From Phycisphaerales bacterium (GTDB taxonomy: Bacteria > Planctomycetota > Phycisphaerae > Sedimentisphaerales > Anaerobacaceae), in NCBI GenBank assembly GCA_003141275.1, contig PLLM01000073.1, positions 1 through 58,473 of the forward strand: a DNA stretch of 58,473 bases, in the 5' to 3' direction. The stretch's first letter is position 1; each line of letters opens with the position of its first letter. The notes beneath the pieces are model-generated. The model was not told the DNA's origin. It saw only the letters and a program-made list of their open reading frames with translations, and made no database searches. The position numbers and the translations under genes were made by a program. Positions 35,992 through 43,674 of this stretch are shown here, piece by piece.

Positions 35992-37173
35992 TCACTTGTT
36001 TGGTTCCGCTGTCTTGTTCAAAACCGCATTCAGTTTGCTCTCCGAATCTATCAGGAAGTTGCCTGATGTCACGACCTCCTCGTTTTCCGACAATCCTCGC
36101 AATACCTCGTAATATCCTTGTGCTTTTGAGCCGAGAGTTACAACCCTCGGCTCGAAGTGCCCGGTTGTCCCCGCGACGAAGACAATATCGCGCGTCCCCG
36201 CGTGCATCACCGCCTCTTCCGGCACAGCAAGCTTGTCGCCGAGGTCATACTTTATCACCACATTGACAAACATCTCAAGCTTGAGCTTGTTTTCGGTGTT
36301 ATCGACCAAAGCCCTGACCTTGAGCGTCCGCGTCGCGGTTTCGATTATGGGAGTAACGGCGATGACCTTGCCCTCAAACACCTGTCCCGGATAAGCCATC
36401 GCCCGGACCTCGACTGGCGTCCCTGCCTTTACCAGTTCCGCCTCATATTCGTAAATGGTTACATATACCCAGACGTTTTTGTCTTCGCTGGTGGGCAGAT
36501 ACAGATTCTGCTGCGGCTTACCCTGCTTTTCCAGCTCGGTTATTTCATCCTCGCTCATTCCCATAGCCAGCAGCTTTTGCTTCATTGATTTGATAAAGGC
36601 CGCTGACTGCTCATCTATATAACCATCGTCCTTGTGTATCGTTCGGCTGCTTTTGAACGTCTGCAGGTATTCCTGCTGCGCGGTAAAGAGCGCGGGGTCG
36701 TATGCGACCCTTCCCACCGTCAGGATTTGCCCCGACAGCTTCCTCTTTTCCACCCTGCCTTTTTTTACGCCGATTAGCTGCTGCTTTTCAGGACTTATAT
36801 AAACCTCCGCCCCGCCGGTCTTTGCCGGGGCCTCCTCATATACCGGCACATAATCCATCCCCATCTGGTCTTTCATAGGGACAGGCGAAGTTACCGCGGG
36901 ATTCATCGGGTTGCGATAATACAGTATTTTTCTTTCTCCGGCCTGCTTTGAGGGCTCCTGAGGTTTAACTTCCCTTTTCACTAACGACATTCCGCATATC
37001 GGGCAATCGCCCGGTTTGTCCGAAGTATAGTTCGGGTGCATCGGGCAATAATAAATTTCTTTCGCAGCCCCCGCCGCCGGCCCTTCGCTGCCGGCCATAA
37101 AATGTTTAACCGCAAAAGCGCCAAAAACCACCGCTACAATAATCACGCCGACGATAATCGCCCGCCTTTTCAT
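35992..37173 (-). CDS. cusB: CusB-type membrane fusion protein with heavy-metal-binding domain
   Basis: The 393-residue periplasmic adaptor links CusA to the outer-membrane channel. After an N-terminal membrane anchor (residues 5-22) comes a heavy-metal-binding domain (YYCPMHPNY, DCPICGMSLV) and a CusB-specific segment (YRNPMNPAVTSPVPMKDQMG). The lipoyl/hairpin and beta-barrel domains follow, ending in VTSGNFLIDSES. Methionines in the N-terminal part can pass Cu(I) to the pump. AAGGAA precedes the ATG. It lies between the YHS lipoprotein gene and cusA. Confidence 0.95.
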   Translation of the reverse strand: MKRRAIIVGVIIVAVVFGAFAVKHFMAGSEGPAAGAAKEIYYCPMHPNYTSDKPGDCPICGMSLVKREVKPQEPSKQAGERKILYYRNPMNPAVTSPVPMKDQMGMDYVPVYEEAPAKTGGAEVYISPEKQQLIGVKKGRVEKRKLSGQILTVGRVAYDPALFTAQQEYLQTFKSSRTIHKDDGYIDEQSAAFIKSMKQKLLAMGMSEDEITELEKQGKPQQNLYLPTSEDKNVWVYVTIYEYEAELVKAGTPVEVRAMAYPGQVFEGKVIAVTPIIETATRTLKVRALVDNTENKLKLEMFVNVVIKYDLGDKLAVPEEAVMHAGTRDIVFVAGTTGHFEPRVVTLGSKAQGYYEVLRGLSENEEVVTSGNFLIDSESKLNAVLNKTAEPNK

Positions 37174-37200
37174 TGTTCAATTCCTTCTTAAGGTGAATTC

Positions 37201-37548
37201 TTATTTTTGGAACTGTGGCAGCTTCGCTACGTATTTTTCAGGGTCTTTCTCAAACGCTGCCTTGCATTGGGTGCAGCAGAAATAAACCTTCTTGCCCTTG
37301 TACTCAACAAAAACATTCTTGTCGATTTTGTTGCCTTCCATAATGGGGCACATCGTCTGCTCGGTTGATGCCATTATTGTTGTGGCTGTCTTATTTGCAT
37401 CCTCTGCCGTCGTTGCCGCCTGCTTCTGCATACCTTCCATCGACATTGTGTTAGGCGTTGCAGCGGGCTGCTCTTTCTTCTTGCACCCAATAAGACCAAG
37501 GGCGAGCACTATTGCAACAGTTGACAAAATTATTGTTGAAGTTTTCAT
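37201..37548 (-). CDS. YHS-domain lipoprotein, likely copper handling
   Basis: The 115-residue protein has a lipoprotein signal (ALGLIGCKKK) and a linker rich in Met, Thr and Ala, then a YHS domain (MCPIMEGNKIDKNVFVEYKG, CCTQCKAAFEKDPEKYVA). The cysteines in MCPIM and CCTQC suit binding of soft metals. It precedes cusB by 27 bases, so a role as periplasmic copper chaperone or buffer, like CusF in enteric systems, is a reasonable inference. AAAGG precedes the ATG. Confidence 0.88.
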   Translation of the reverse strand: MKTSTIILSTVAIVLALGLIGCKKKEQPAATPNTMSMEGMQKQAATTAEDANKTATTIMASTEQTMCPIMEGNKIDKNVFVEYKGKKVYFCCTQCKAAFEKDPEKYVAKLPQFQK

Positions 37549-37657
37549 TTTTATTACCTTTCCAAAATAATATCTTCGTTTTTTCTATTGCTTTGCTATT
37601 CTATACTAATCCGATAGGAATGTGTTCTGCTAAATCAATCCTCTCAGATTACTAACG

Positions 37658-38926
37658 TTATCTCAAGTCCAGTTCCGTTCCCGCCAGCGTCTCAAGCTCG
37701 GCCAGTTTTTGCTGATTGTCCGCAATCGCCCGCTGGAGAGACAAATGATAATCCAGAAGCGTTCGCTGGGCGTCAATCAAGCTTAAAAAATCTATTGTCC
37801 CTTGTCGATACGCCGCCTCCGATGCCTGCAGCAGTTCCCTGCCCTTCGGTATAAGGGTGTCCTGATACAATCGTATCTTTCGAATGCTGTCTCTGTATTC
37901 ATAATGTGCCTGTGACGCCTTTGTCAAAAGGACGTTTTCCGTCTCAATCTTCTGCTGCTCGATGCTCGCCTTTTGTGCCTGCGCCTGTCTTTCTCCGGCG
38001 CTGTAGCTATCGCGCCATAAAGGCAGATTCATCTGAAACACAAGTGCCACGGAATCCTGGCCGCTGTTCCCGCCGCTTTTGTCGAATTGAGTCCACTCTA
38101 CTCCCACGCCTATGTCCGGATAAAAATTTTTCTCCGCAAGCGTAATTTTGCTCCCCGCGGCCATTGCCTCAAAATTAAGTCCCGCGAGTTCCGGGTTCTT
38201 CTGCCTTAATATGCTCACCAATCGCTCATAATCCAGCTCAACCGCGTTGAACTCTTCGGTCTTTGGCCAAGGCAGGTTCGTATCTGCCGGCAGGGTCAAT
38301 GCCGTTGTTAATCTGCTTACAGTTGGTTGTCGTAGTTGCTCAAGGCCCCGCAAAACGTCCTCCATTTTCGCTATTTCAACCTGTGCTCGAATCACGTCAG
38401 GATGGCTCGCTTCAGCCGTCATATGCTTCGTTTGTGCGACTTCTTCGAAATGCCTCATCAGCTCAAGATTCTCTTTTGCTATATCAATTGCCCCGGCAAG
38501 ATAGGCAAATTCGTAAAATCTCTCTTTCACCTCTTTGAATAATGCCAGCCGATTTGCCTGATATTTTTGTTGCGCCGCTGCCGCCTCTTTCACAGCCGCC
38601 TCAGCCCTCGCGTCAATTTTGCCGAACCATGGAAACTCCTGCATTACACCTGCCATCTGGCGCATCTGCATATCCGACTGCCGTGTGTAATAGCCGTAAT
38701 TAACTTGGGGGTCAGGAAGCGTCTTTGCCTGCGGAACCTGTTCAATTGCCATTTGCCACTGCTGATAGCTGCTTTTTAGCCCGGCGTTGTGCGACTCGGC
38801 ATATCCCAGATAATCTCTCAGGGTCAGGAACCTGTTTGTTTCATTAGGTTCGCCAATAGCGCAAGCATACGGCAATAGGATGATGACGGCGGTTGCCAGA
38901 GACATTGTTAATATGCCCGTTCTCAT
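37658..38926 (-). CDS. TolC-family outer-membrane efflux channel, copy 1
   Basis: The 422-residue protein has a signal peptide and two repeats of the TolC/OEP helical fold (LTLRDYLGYAESHNAGLKSS at the first, NPELAGLNFEAMAAGSKITL at the second), ending with the coiled-coil segment DYHLSLQRAIADNQQKLAEL. It would form the outer-membrane channel of the CusBA pump. It is clearly paralogous to the gene at 39431-40720, and the two flank csoR. GAGGAAA lies upstream of the ATG. Confidence 0.93.
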   Translation of the reverse strand: MRTGILTMSLATAVIILLPYACAIGEPNETNRFLTLRDYLGYAESHNAGLKSSYQQWQMAIEQVPQAKTLPDPQVNYGYYTRQSDMQMRQMAGVMQEFPWFGKIDARAEAAVKEAAAAQQKYQANRLALFKEVKERFYEFAYLAGAIDIAKENLELMRHFEEVAQTKHMTAEASHPDVIRAQVEIAKMEDVLRGLEQLRQPTVSRLTTALTLPADTNLPWPKTEEFNAVELDYERLVSILRQKNPELAGLNFEAMAAGSKITLAEKNFYPDIGVGVEWTQFDKSGGNSGQDSVALVFQMNLPLWRDSYSAGERQAQAQKASIEQQKIETENVLLTKASQAHYEYRDSIRKIRLYQDTLIPKGRELLQASEAAYRQGTIDFLSLIDAQRTLLDYHLSLQRAIADNQQKLAELETLAGTELDLR

Positions 38927-39016
38927 CGCATATTTCCTCGAAACAATTTCTCGCTTAGTTTATTCATCCGAGAGCTTTATCTTATACTGGTTTAAACCCG
39001 TCACACAAGAAAATTA

Positions 39017-39295
39017 TTACCTCCTGAATTTATCCAGCAATTCGATGACCTCATCTATTTTTTTCTGTTTTTCCGTATCGGATTTGCCCTTCAGCGCACC
39101 GGCGACACAGCCGTCGAGATGTTTTCTGAATACTTCCCCTTCGACCCTGTGCAGTGCGCCGATGCACGAGCGTATCTGCATCAGGATATCGATGCAGTAT
39201 CTCTTTTCTTTAATCATTCGCTGGATTCCGGCGACTTGGCCCTCGATTTTCTTCAAAAACTGCAGTTGCCCTTCGTGCGTAGTCGGCTGTCCCAT
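39017..39295 (-). CDS. csoR: CsoR/FrmR-family metal-sensing repressor
   Basis: This 92-residue all-helical DNA-binding protein has the CsoR copper ligands: a cysteine in YCIDILMQIRS, and the histidine and cysteine of the KHLDGC segment. In CsoR, Cu(I) binding releases DNA and derepresses efflux genes. Its place inside the Cu efflux operon, between two TolC copies, supports copper sensing. AAGGG precedes the ATG. A C6-tract operator candidate overlaps its own promoter about 30 bases upstream. FrmR-type aldehyde sensing is the main alternative. Confidence 0.9.
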   Translation of the reverse strand: MGQPTTHEGQLQFLKKIEGQVAGIQRMIKEKRYCIDILMQIRSCIGALHRVEGEVFRKHLDGCVAGALKGKSDTEKQKKIDEVIELLDKFRR

Positions 39296-39319
39296 ATTTA
39301 TACCCTTCTTTCTGTGTAT

Positions 39320-39352
39320 ATTATACCATACCCCCCTACCCTATGTTCGCAA
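39320..39352 (-). promoter_or_regulatory. csoR promoter with C6-tract operator candidate
   Basis: On the minus strand TATAAT (39325-39320) is preceded by a site whose + strand core is a C6 tract (39331-39336) flanked by ATAccaTA and TAcccTAT, matching at 5 of 8 inverted positions. CsoR/RcnR-type repressors bind G/C tracts flanked by short AT-containing inverted repeats. The best -35 candidate, TTGCGA (39352-39347), is 21 bases from the -10, so the operator lies in the spacer. Confidence 0.55.
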
Positions 39353-39430
39353 ATTTTTAAAGATTATGCCGTTTTTTTAAGGTTTGGTTTTAAAAAGAAA
39401 TGGTGTTATGCCCGCTGCGGCTGAAAGATT

Positions 39431-40720
39431 TTACTGCTGTTTGTTCAGGTCGGTCCCTGCCAGCATCTCGAGCTCGGCCAGTTTCTGCCGGTTGTCCGCC
39501 AGGACGCGCTGATATGCCAAACGGTAATCCATAAGCGTCCGCTGCCCGTCAAGCAAGGTGTTAAAATCGGCGTTTCCTTCCCTGTATGCCGCTTGCGATG
39601 ACCGCAACTGCTCTTCGGCTTTTGGTATCAGCGTTTCACGATAAAGCCCGATTCTTCTGACGCTGTCGTTGTATTCGTAATACGCCTGCGACGCCTTTGT
39701 TAAAATGTTGTTCTCCGCCTCGATTCTCTGCTGTCCAATGCTTGTCGCTTCGGCGACCGCCCGGCGCTGTTCGCCCCTGTAGCTGTCCTGCCACAAAGGC
39801 AGGTTCAGCGAGAGCATCAGCATCGTATCCCTGTAGCTGTCCTGGGTGTTTCCGCCGGGTCTTTTCGCCTGCTCGAATTGAAGCCCGATTCCAATATCGG
39901 GATAAAAATTCTTCTCCGCTCTTTTGACCTTGCTCTCGGCCGCCATTGCCTCGAAGCCGAGACCGACAAGTTCCGGATTTTTCTGCCTCAGCAGGTTTAC
40001 CAGCAACTCATAATCAAGCGATGTCGGCTCAAAATCCTTCTGCTGTGGCGCAGGCAGGTTCATCTCCGCAGGCAGATTCAGCGCCGCCTTTAATCGGCTT
40101 ACCGTCGGCTCGCGCATCTGCTCGAGCCCTCTCAGCACATTTTCTATTCTCGCCCTCTCAACCTGAGCCCGAATTACATCCGGATGACCTGTTTCTGCCG
40201 CGATATATTTTGACCTTGTGATTTCCTCGAATCGTTTTAATAATTCAAGGTTCGTTCCCGCTATGACCGTCGCCCTGGCTAAGTATAAATACTCATAAAA
40301 ATCATTCTTTACTTCCTTGAGAAGCAATAACCGGGCCGCCTGATATTTTTGTTTCGCTGCTTCTGCGTTCTTAACCGCCGAATCAGCCCTCGCGTTCATC
40401 TTGCCGAACCATGGAAACATCTGCGTTAGGATGACCATTTGCCTTTCATACACGTCTGCTTCCTGTACGAATGTCAGTTGCGGGTCAGGCAGCGCTCTCG
40501 CCTGAACTACTTCCTCTGTTGCCGCTACCCATTGCTGATAGCTGCTTTTTAATGCCGCATTGTGCGCCTCTGCGCAACTTGTGTAGTCATCCAGCGACAA
40601 AAACCTGTTCGGCTCAACAATCGCGGGCACAGCGCCATTGTTCGGCTCACCCGTTACGACCGCGCATTGCGCCAGAACAACCAAAACCGCCGCTAATATC
40701 TTTGATACGCCCGTTCTCAT
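39431..40720 (-). CDS. TolC-family outer-membrane efflux channel, copy 2
   Basis: The 429-residue protein is a second outer-membrane efflux channel: signal peptide, then LSLDDYTSCAEAHNAALKSS and NPELVGLGFEAMAAESKVKR, the same landmarks as the copy at 37658. Shared text such as HPDVIRAQVE, LKSSYQQW and FPWFGKM shows a duplication. It is the first gene of the minus-strand copper operon, upstream of csoR. Whether both channels serve CusBA, or this one serves another adaptor, cannot be decided. Confidence 0.92.
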   Translation of the reverse strand: MRTGVSKILAAVLVVLAQCAVVTGEPNNGAVPAIVEPNRFLSLDDYTSCAEAHNAALKSSYQQWVAATEEVVQARALPDPQLTFVQEADVYERQMVILTQMFPWFGKMNARADSAVKNAEAAKQKYQAARLLLLKEVKNDFYEYLYLARATVIAGTNLELLKRFEEITRSKYIAAETGHPDVIRAQVERARIENVLRGLEQMREPTVSRLKAALNLPAEMNLPAPQQKDFEPTSLDYELLVNLLRQKNPELVGLGFEAMAAESKVKRAEKNFYPDIGIGLQFEQAKRPGGNTQDSYRDTMLMLSLNLPLWQDSYRGEQRRAVAEATSIGQQRIEAENNILTKASQAYYEYNDSVRRIGLYRETLIPKAEEQLRSSQAAYREGNADFNTLLDGQRTLMDYRLAYQRVLADNRQKLAELEMLAGTDLNKQQ

Positions 40721-40805
40721 TAAAGTCTTTTCTCGCTGTGCTTTCTAAATATGCTGTATCACTTCCGCCAAAGTGCGACTATGGCTGTGTAAGGCATCAA
40801 AACAG

Positions 40806-41861
40806 TTATACGCCGTTCGCCTCCGCAACGGCGAGGGGTTTTGTCAGCCGTTCGACGAGGAACTTTTCGAAGGCATCGAGATTTTTCCACTTCATCGCGC
40901 AGCTTATTTTCTTCGCCTTGCCGTCTATCACCGTGCGCCCGTCATCGGTCACGCGAATACCGATGTTTTCTGTCTCCAGTAAATCGTGACCCATCGCAAG
41001 GTAAATCGCCACAGTATCGAACAACGTTGTGCTCCGGGCGCCCGCCTGTGCCTCGTTCATATTGCCGCTTTTTGCCCACACGCGGTAGTTTTCAATGACC
41101 ATATTTGTTATTGGGCTGTTGCAGTCCAGGACCTTCTTGTAATCGTCTCCGTCCAGCAACACCATCGCGCAGGTGTCTAAGGGTGTTATTGTCATATCCC
41201 AGTCCGCCGAAAAAACCGTCTTTGACGCCTTGATGAACGAAACAACGTTATATTCTTTTTGCGGCTTCGACTTCTCGCCGTAGCCCCTGCGGATACTTCC
41301 CTGCATCCCCACAAAACGGGCCTTTTTCGCTATATTCGGCTCACGTTCCAGAGCGGCCGCCACGTTCGACAGGGGACCTATCGCGATGAGCGTTATCGGC
41401 TCCGGGGAACTCATTATCGTATCAATCATCGCCTGCACGCCGTCAGGGTAAATCTTCCCGGGGTACTTCGACAAATCGTAATCCTTTACCCACCCGTCCT
41501 GTCTGTGCCCGGTCTTCATATCCCCTATGGCCACCCCCGTCCCGATAGGTATATCCGTTCTGCCTGTCGTCTGAAGTATCTTCGCCACAACCTTTGTCCT
41601 GGCCGTTGTATCGCCTACCGCCGTGGTAATCAGCTTTACGTCGAATTCGTGCGACTGGAGCAGCAATGCCAGCGCCCACGTGTCGTCGATATCATCGCAG
41701 ATGTCGGTATCGAGGATAACCGCTTGTTTAACGTTTTTTTCTGCCGGGAAAATCGCGGACTTGACTTCGGCCGATACTTTTTCGACTTTCTCGCACCCGC
41801 CAAGTATAACCAACGCCGCCGCCAGAACCGCAACCGGCAAATACCCTGTCTTAGCGTTCAT
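40806..41861 (-). CDS. Nucleoside hydrolase, lipoprotein form
   Basis: The 351-residue protein joins a lipoprotein signal (AALVILGGCEK) to an inosine-uridine-preferring nucleoside hydrolase domain. The calcium-binding aspartates appear as VILDTDICDDIDDTWAL, and IAIGPLSNVAAAL with the TTLFDTVAIYLAMG segment fits the family. These enzymes split nucleosides to base and ribose. The lipid anchor puts this one outside the cytoplasm, so it may help scavenge nucleosides. AGGAT precedes the ATG. The DxDxxxDD signature is slightly altered (DTDICDDIDD). Confidence 0.88.
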   Translation of the reverse strand: MNAKTGYLPVAVLAAALVILGGCEKVEKVSAEVKSAIFPAEKNVKQAVILDTDICDDIDDTWALALLLQSHEFDVKLITTAVGDTTARTKVVAKILQTTGRTDIPIGTGVAIGDMKTGHRQDGWVKDYDLSKYPGKIYPDGVQAMIDTIMSSPEPITLIAIGPLSNVAAALEREPNIAKKARFVGMQGSIRRGYGEKSKPQKEYNVVSFIKASKTVFSADWDMTITPLDTCAMVLLDGDDYKKVLDCNSPITNMVIENYRVWAKSGNMNEAQAGARSTTLFDTVAIYLAMGHDLLETENIGIRVTDDGRTVIDGKAKKISCAMKWKNLDAFEKFLVERLTKPLAVAEANGV

Positions 41862-41872
41862 TCTAATATCCT

Positions 41873-41901
41873 TTCAACCGTTGTTTCATTGCCAATATAA
41901 T
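41873..41901 (+). promoter_or_regulatory. Candidate gcv operon promoter
   Basis: A perfect TATAAT (41896-41901) stands 17 bases from a weak -35, TTCAAC (41873-41878). Transcription from about 41908 would give a leader near 100 bases that contains the hairpin at 41941-41962. Confidence 0.45.
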
Positions 41902-41940
41902 AATCACTCGCCCGTCCATCCGCTAATATAAATTGCCTGC

Positions 41941-41969
41941 CCGGCGCTTGACTTTGCGCCGGATTTTTA
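41941..41969 (+). terminator. Intrinsic terminator or attenuator in the gcvT leader
   Basis: CCGGCGC (41941-41947) and GCGCCGG (41956-41962) form a 7-bp GC stem with an 8-base loop, then ATTTTTAT. The gene to the left is on the other strand, so no + strand gene needs ending here. It therefore looks like an attenuator ahead of gcvT. I see no glycine riboswitch aptamer. Confidence 0.65.
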
Positions 41970-42005
41970 TATTGTTGCATGAGTTTTGTGCAAGGAGGCC
42001 TAAAA

Positions 42006-43274
42006 GTGGCAGAAAAACTCGCAGCAGGAGCGTTTGTTTTTGAACCGCCGGCAAATTCGCCGGTTGGAAGTGTTCTATACAACGAACACTTAAAACTCAC
42101 CGATAAATCCCACATCGCCGAGTTCGCCGGCTATCTTATGCCCCTGTGGTATTCTTCGATAGGCGAAGAACATTCCGCGGTTCGCAAGCGAGCGGGCATG
42201 TTCGACTGCACCCATATGGGCGCCTTAGAGGTCGCAGGCCCAAACGCCGAGAGTTTTCTCGACGCGGTTACGACCAATAACGTCCGCGCATTGCAGTCCG
42301 GCTGTGCCCAATACGGTTATTTACTCGATGCCGCAGGCAACGTCCTTGACGACATAATCATCTACCGGCGCGAAAAAGAAAAATTAATGGTGGTTGTAAA
42401 CGCCTCGAATGAGCCGAAAGCCAGGGCGTATCTCGCCGCGTTGCAGGCGGGTAAAGCAAAAATTGACATGGCGAAGCCCGACAGGCAAATAAAGACCGCT
42501 CCCGTCCGTGATATGCGGGACACAAAAACCGGCCCCGATTGCAGGGTCGATATCGCTGTTCAGGGGCCTTCATCGCCGGATGTTCTTTGCAAACTCGCAG
42601 ATGCCTCGGTCAGCCAGCAAATAAAAAATCTCAAAAGCTTTACGTTCTGCCAGGCAAAACTGGCGAATATCGATTGCATCATCTCCCGCACCGGATACAC
42701 CGGGGCAAAGGTCTGTTTCGAGCTTTTCTTGCATCCCAAAGATGCTGCGAAATTATGGCAAAAATTAATCGAAGCAGGAGCGTTGCCCTGTGGACTGGGT
42801 TCACGAGATAGTTTGCGTGTCGAAGCGGGTCTGCCACTTTATGGCCACGAGCTTGCCGGACCATATAATATATCCCCGTTTGAGGCGGGTTATGGCTGGG
42901 CGGTAAAATTAGACAAGGAGTTCTTCATTGGCAAAGCGGCGATGGATAAAATCTCGAAAACCTATAAAATGAAGGTCGCCCGGCTTGAGCTTTCCGGCGA
43001 AAAGGGCGTCAGGCCTGTCCGCCAGAACGATGCTGTAATATGCGAAGGTCTTTGCGCCGGCTGGGTCCTCAGCAGCGCAACCGCGGGAACCAAGCAGATT
43101 GCTCTTGCATATATGGATAAGGATAAAGCGAACGAGGGAAATCCGGTTGATATTTATTACCTCGCCCGCAGCGAAAGCCAGAAAAACAAAGGTAGAAAAC
43201 AAGCCGTGGAAAAAGGCGAACGTATAATCGGGGACATCCAGGGTAAAGTGATAAGCCGATTTGAAAAATTTTAA
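42006..43274 (+). CDS. gcvT: Glycine cleavage system T protein (aminomethyltransferase)
   Basis: GcvT releases ammonia from the lipoyl-bound aminomethyl group and makes 5,10-methylene-THF. The start is GTG at 42006, set by AAGGAGG seven bases upstream, not the ATG 27 bases earlier. The family text is clear: GMFDCTHMGALEVAGPNAE, NVRALQSGCAQYGYLLDAAGNVLDDI, ISRTGYTGAKVCFELF, DSLRVEAGLPLYGHEL and PFEAGYGWAVKLDKEFFIGK. An insert around residues 140-170 (TAPVRDMRDTKTGPDCRVD) is somewhat long. It leads gcvT-gcvH-gcvPA-gcvPB. Confidence 0.96.
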   Translation: MAEKLAAGAFVFEPPANSPVGSVLYNEHLKLTDKSHIAEFAGYLMPLWYSSIGEEHSAVRKRAGMFDCTHMGALEVAGPNAESFLDAVTTNNVRALQSGCAQYGYLLDAAGNVLDDIIIYRREKEKLMVVVNASNEPKARAYLAALQAGKAKIDMAKPDRQIKTAPVRDMRDTKTGPDCRVDIAVQGPSSPDVLCKLADASVSQQIKNLKSFTFCQAKLANIDCIISRTGYTGAKVCFELFLHPKDAAKLWQKLIEAGALPCGLGSRDSLRVEAGLPLYGHELAGPYNISPFEAGYGWAVKLDKEFFIGKAAMDKISKTYKMKVARLELSGEKGVRPVRQNDAVICEGLCAGWVLSSATAGTKQIALAYMDKDKANEGNPVDIYYLARSESQKNKGRKQAVEKGERIIGDIQGKVISRFEKF

Positions 43275-43290
43275 CAGTGGAGGCAAAGTT

Positions 43291-43671
43291 ATGGTTGTTA
43301 AGGGACTGCTTTACACAAAGGACCACGAGTGGGCCAAAATCGAAGGCGGCGTTGCGATTATCGGCATAACTGACCACGCCCAGAACCAGTTGGGCGAGCT
43401 TACTTTTGTCGAACTGCCCGATATAGGCAAAGAGGTCAAACAGAAAGGCGAACTCGCCGTCGTCGAAAGCTCCAAAGCCGCCAGCGACGTTTATTCGCCC
43501 GTTACAGGTAAGGTAATCGAGATGAACGCTAAACTCGAAAAAAATCCGGAAATAGTAAATGACGACTGTTACGGCGCCGGCTGGATTTGCAAAATCCAGA
43601 TAACCGACAAGGCAACGACGAAAAACCTTATGGACGCCGCGCAGTATGAGGAATACCTGAAAGGGCTTTAA
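43291..43671 (+). CDS. gcvH: Glycine cleavage system H protein
   Basis: GcvH carries the aminomethyl intermediate on a lipoyl arm. The lipoylated lysine is Lys62 in VVESSKAASDVYSPV, and YTKDHEW near the start is the family's N-terminal mark. The ATG at 43291 has GGAGG seven bases upstream. The protein is 126 residues, a normal length. It is the likely client of the fused LipB-LipA at 13540. Confidence 0.97.
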   Translation: MVVKGLLYTKDHEWAKIEGGVAIIGITDHAQNQLGELTFVELPDIGKEVKQKGELAVVESSKAASDVYSPVTGKVIEMNAKLEKNPEIVNDDCYGAGWICKIQITDKATTKNLMDAAQYEEYLKGL

Positions 43672-43674
43672 GAT

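Noticed and set aside
41862-42005. Glycine riboswitch upstream of gcvT
   Set aside because: The leader is too short and none of the aptamer core words are present; only a terminator-like hairpin is supported.
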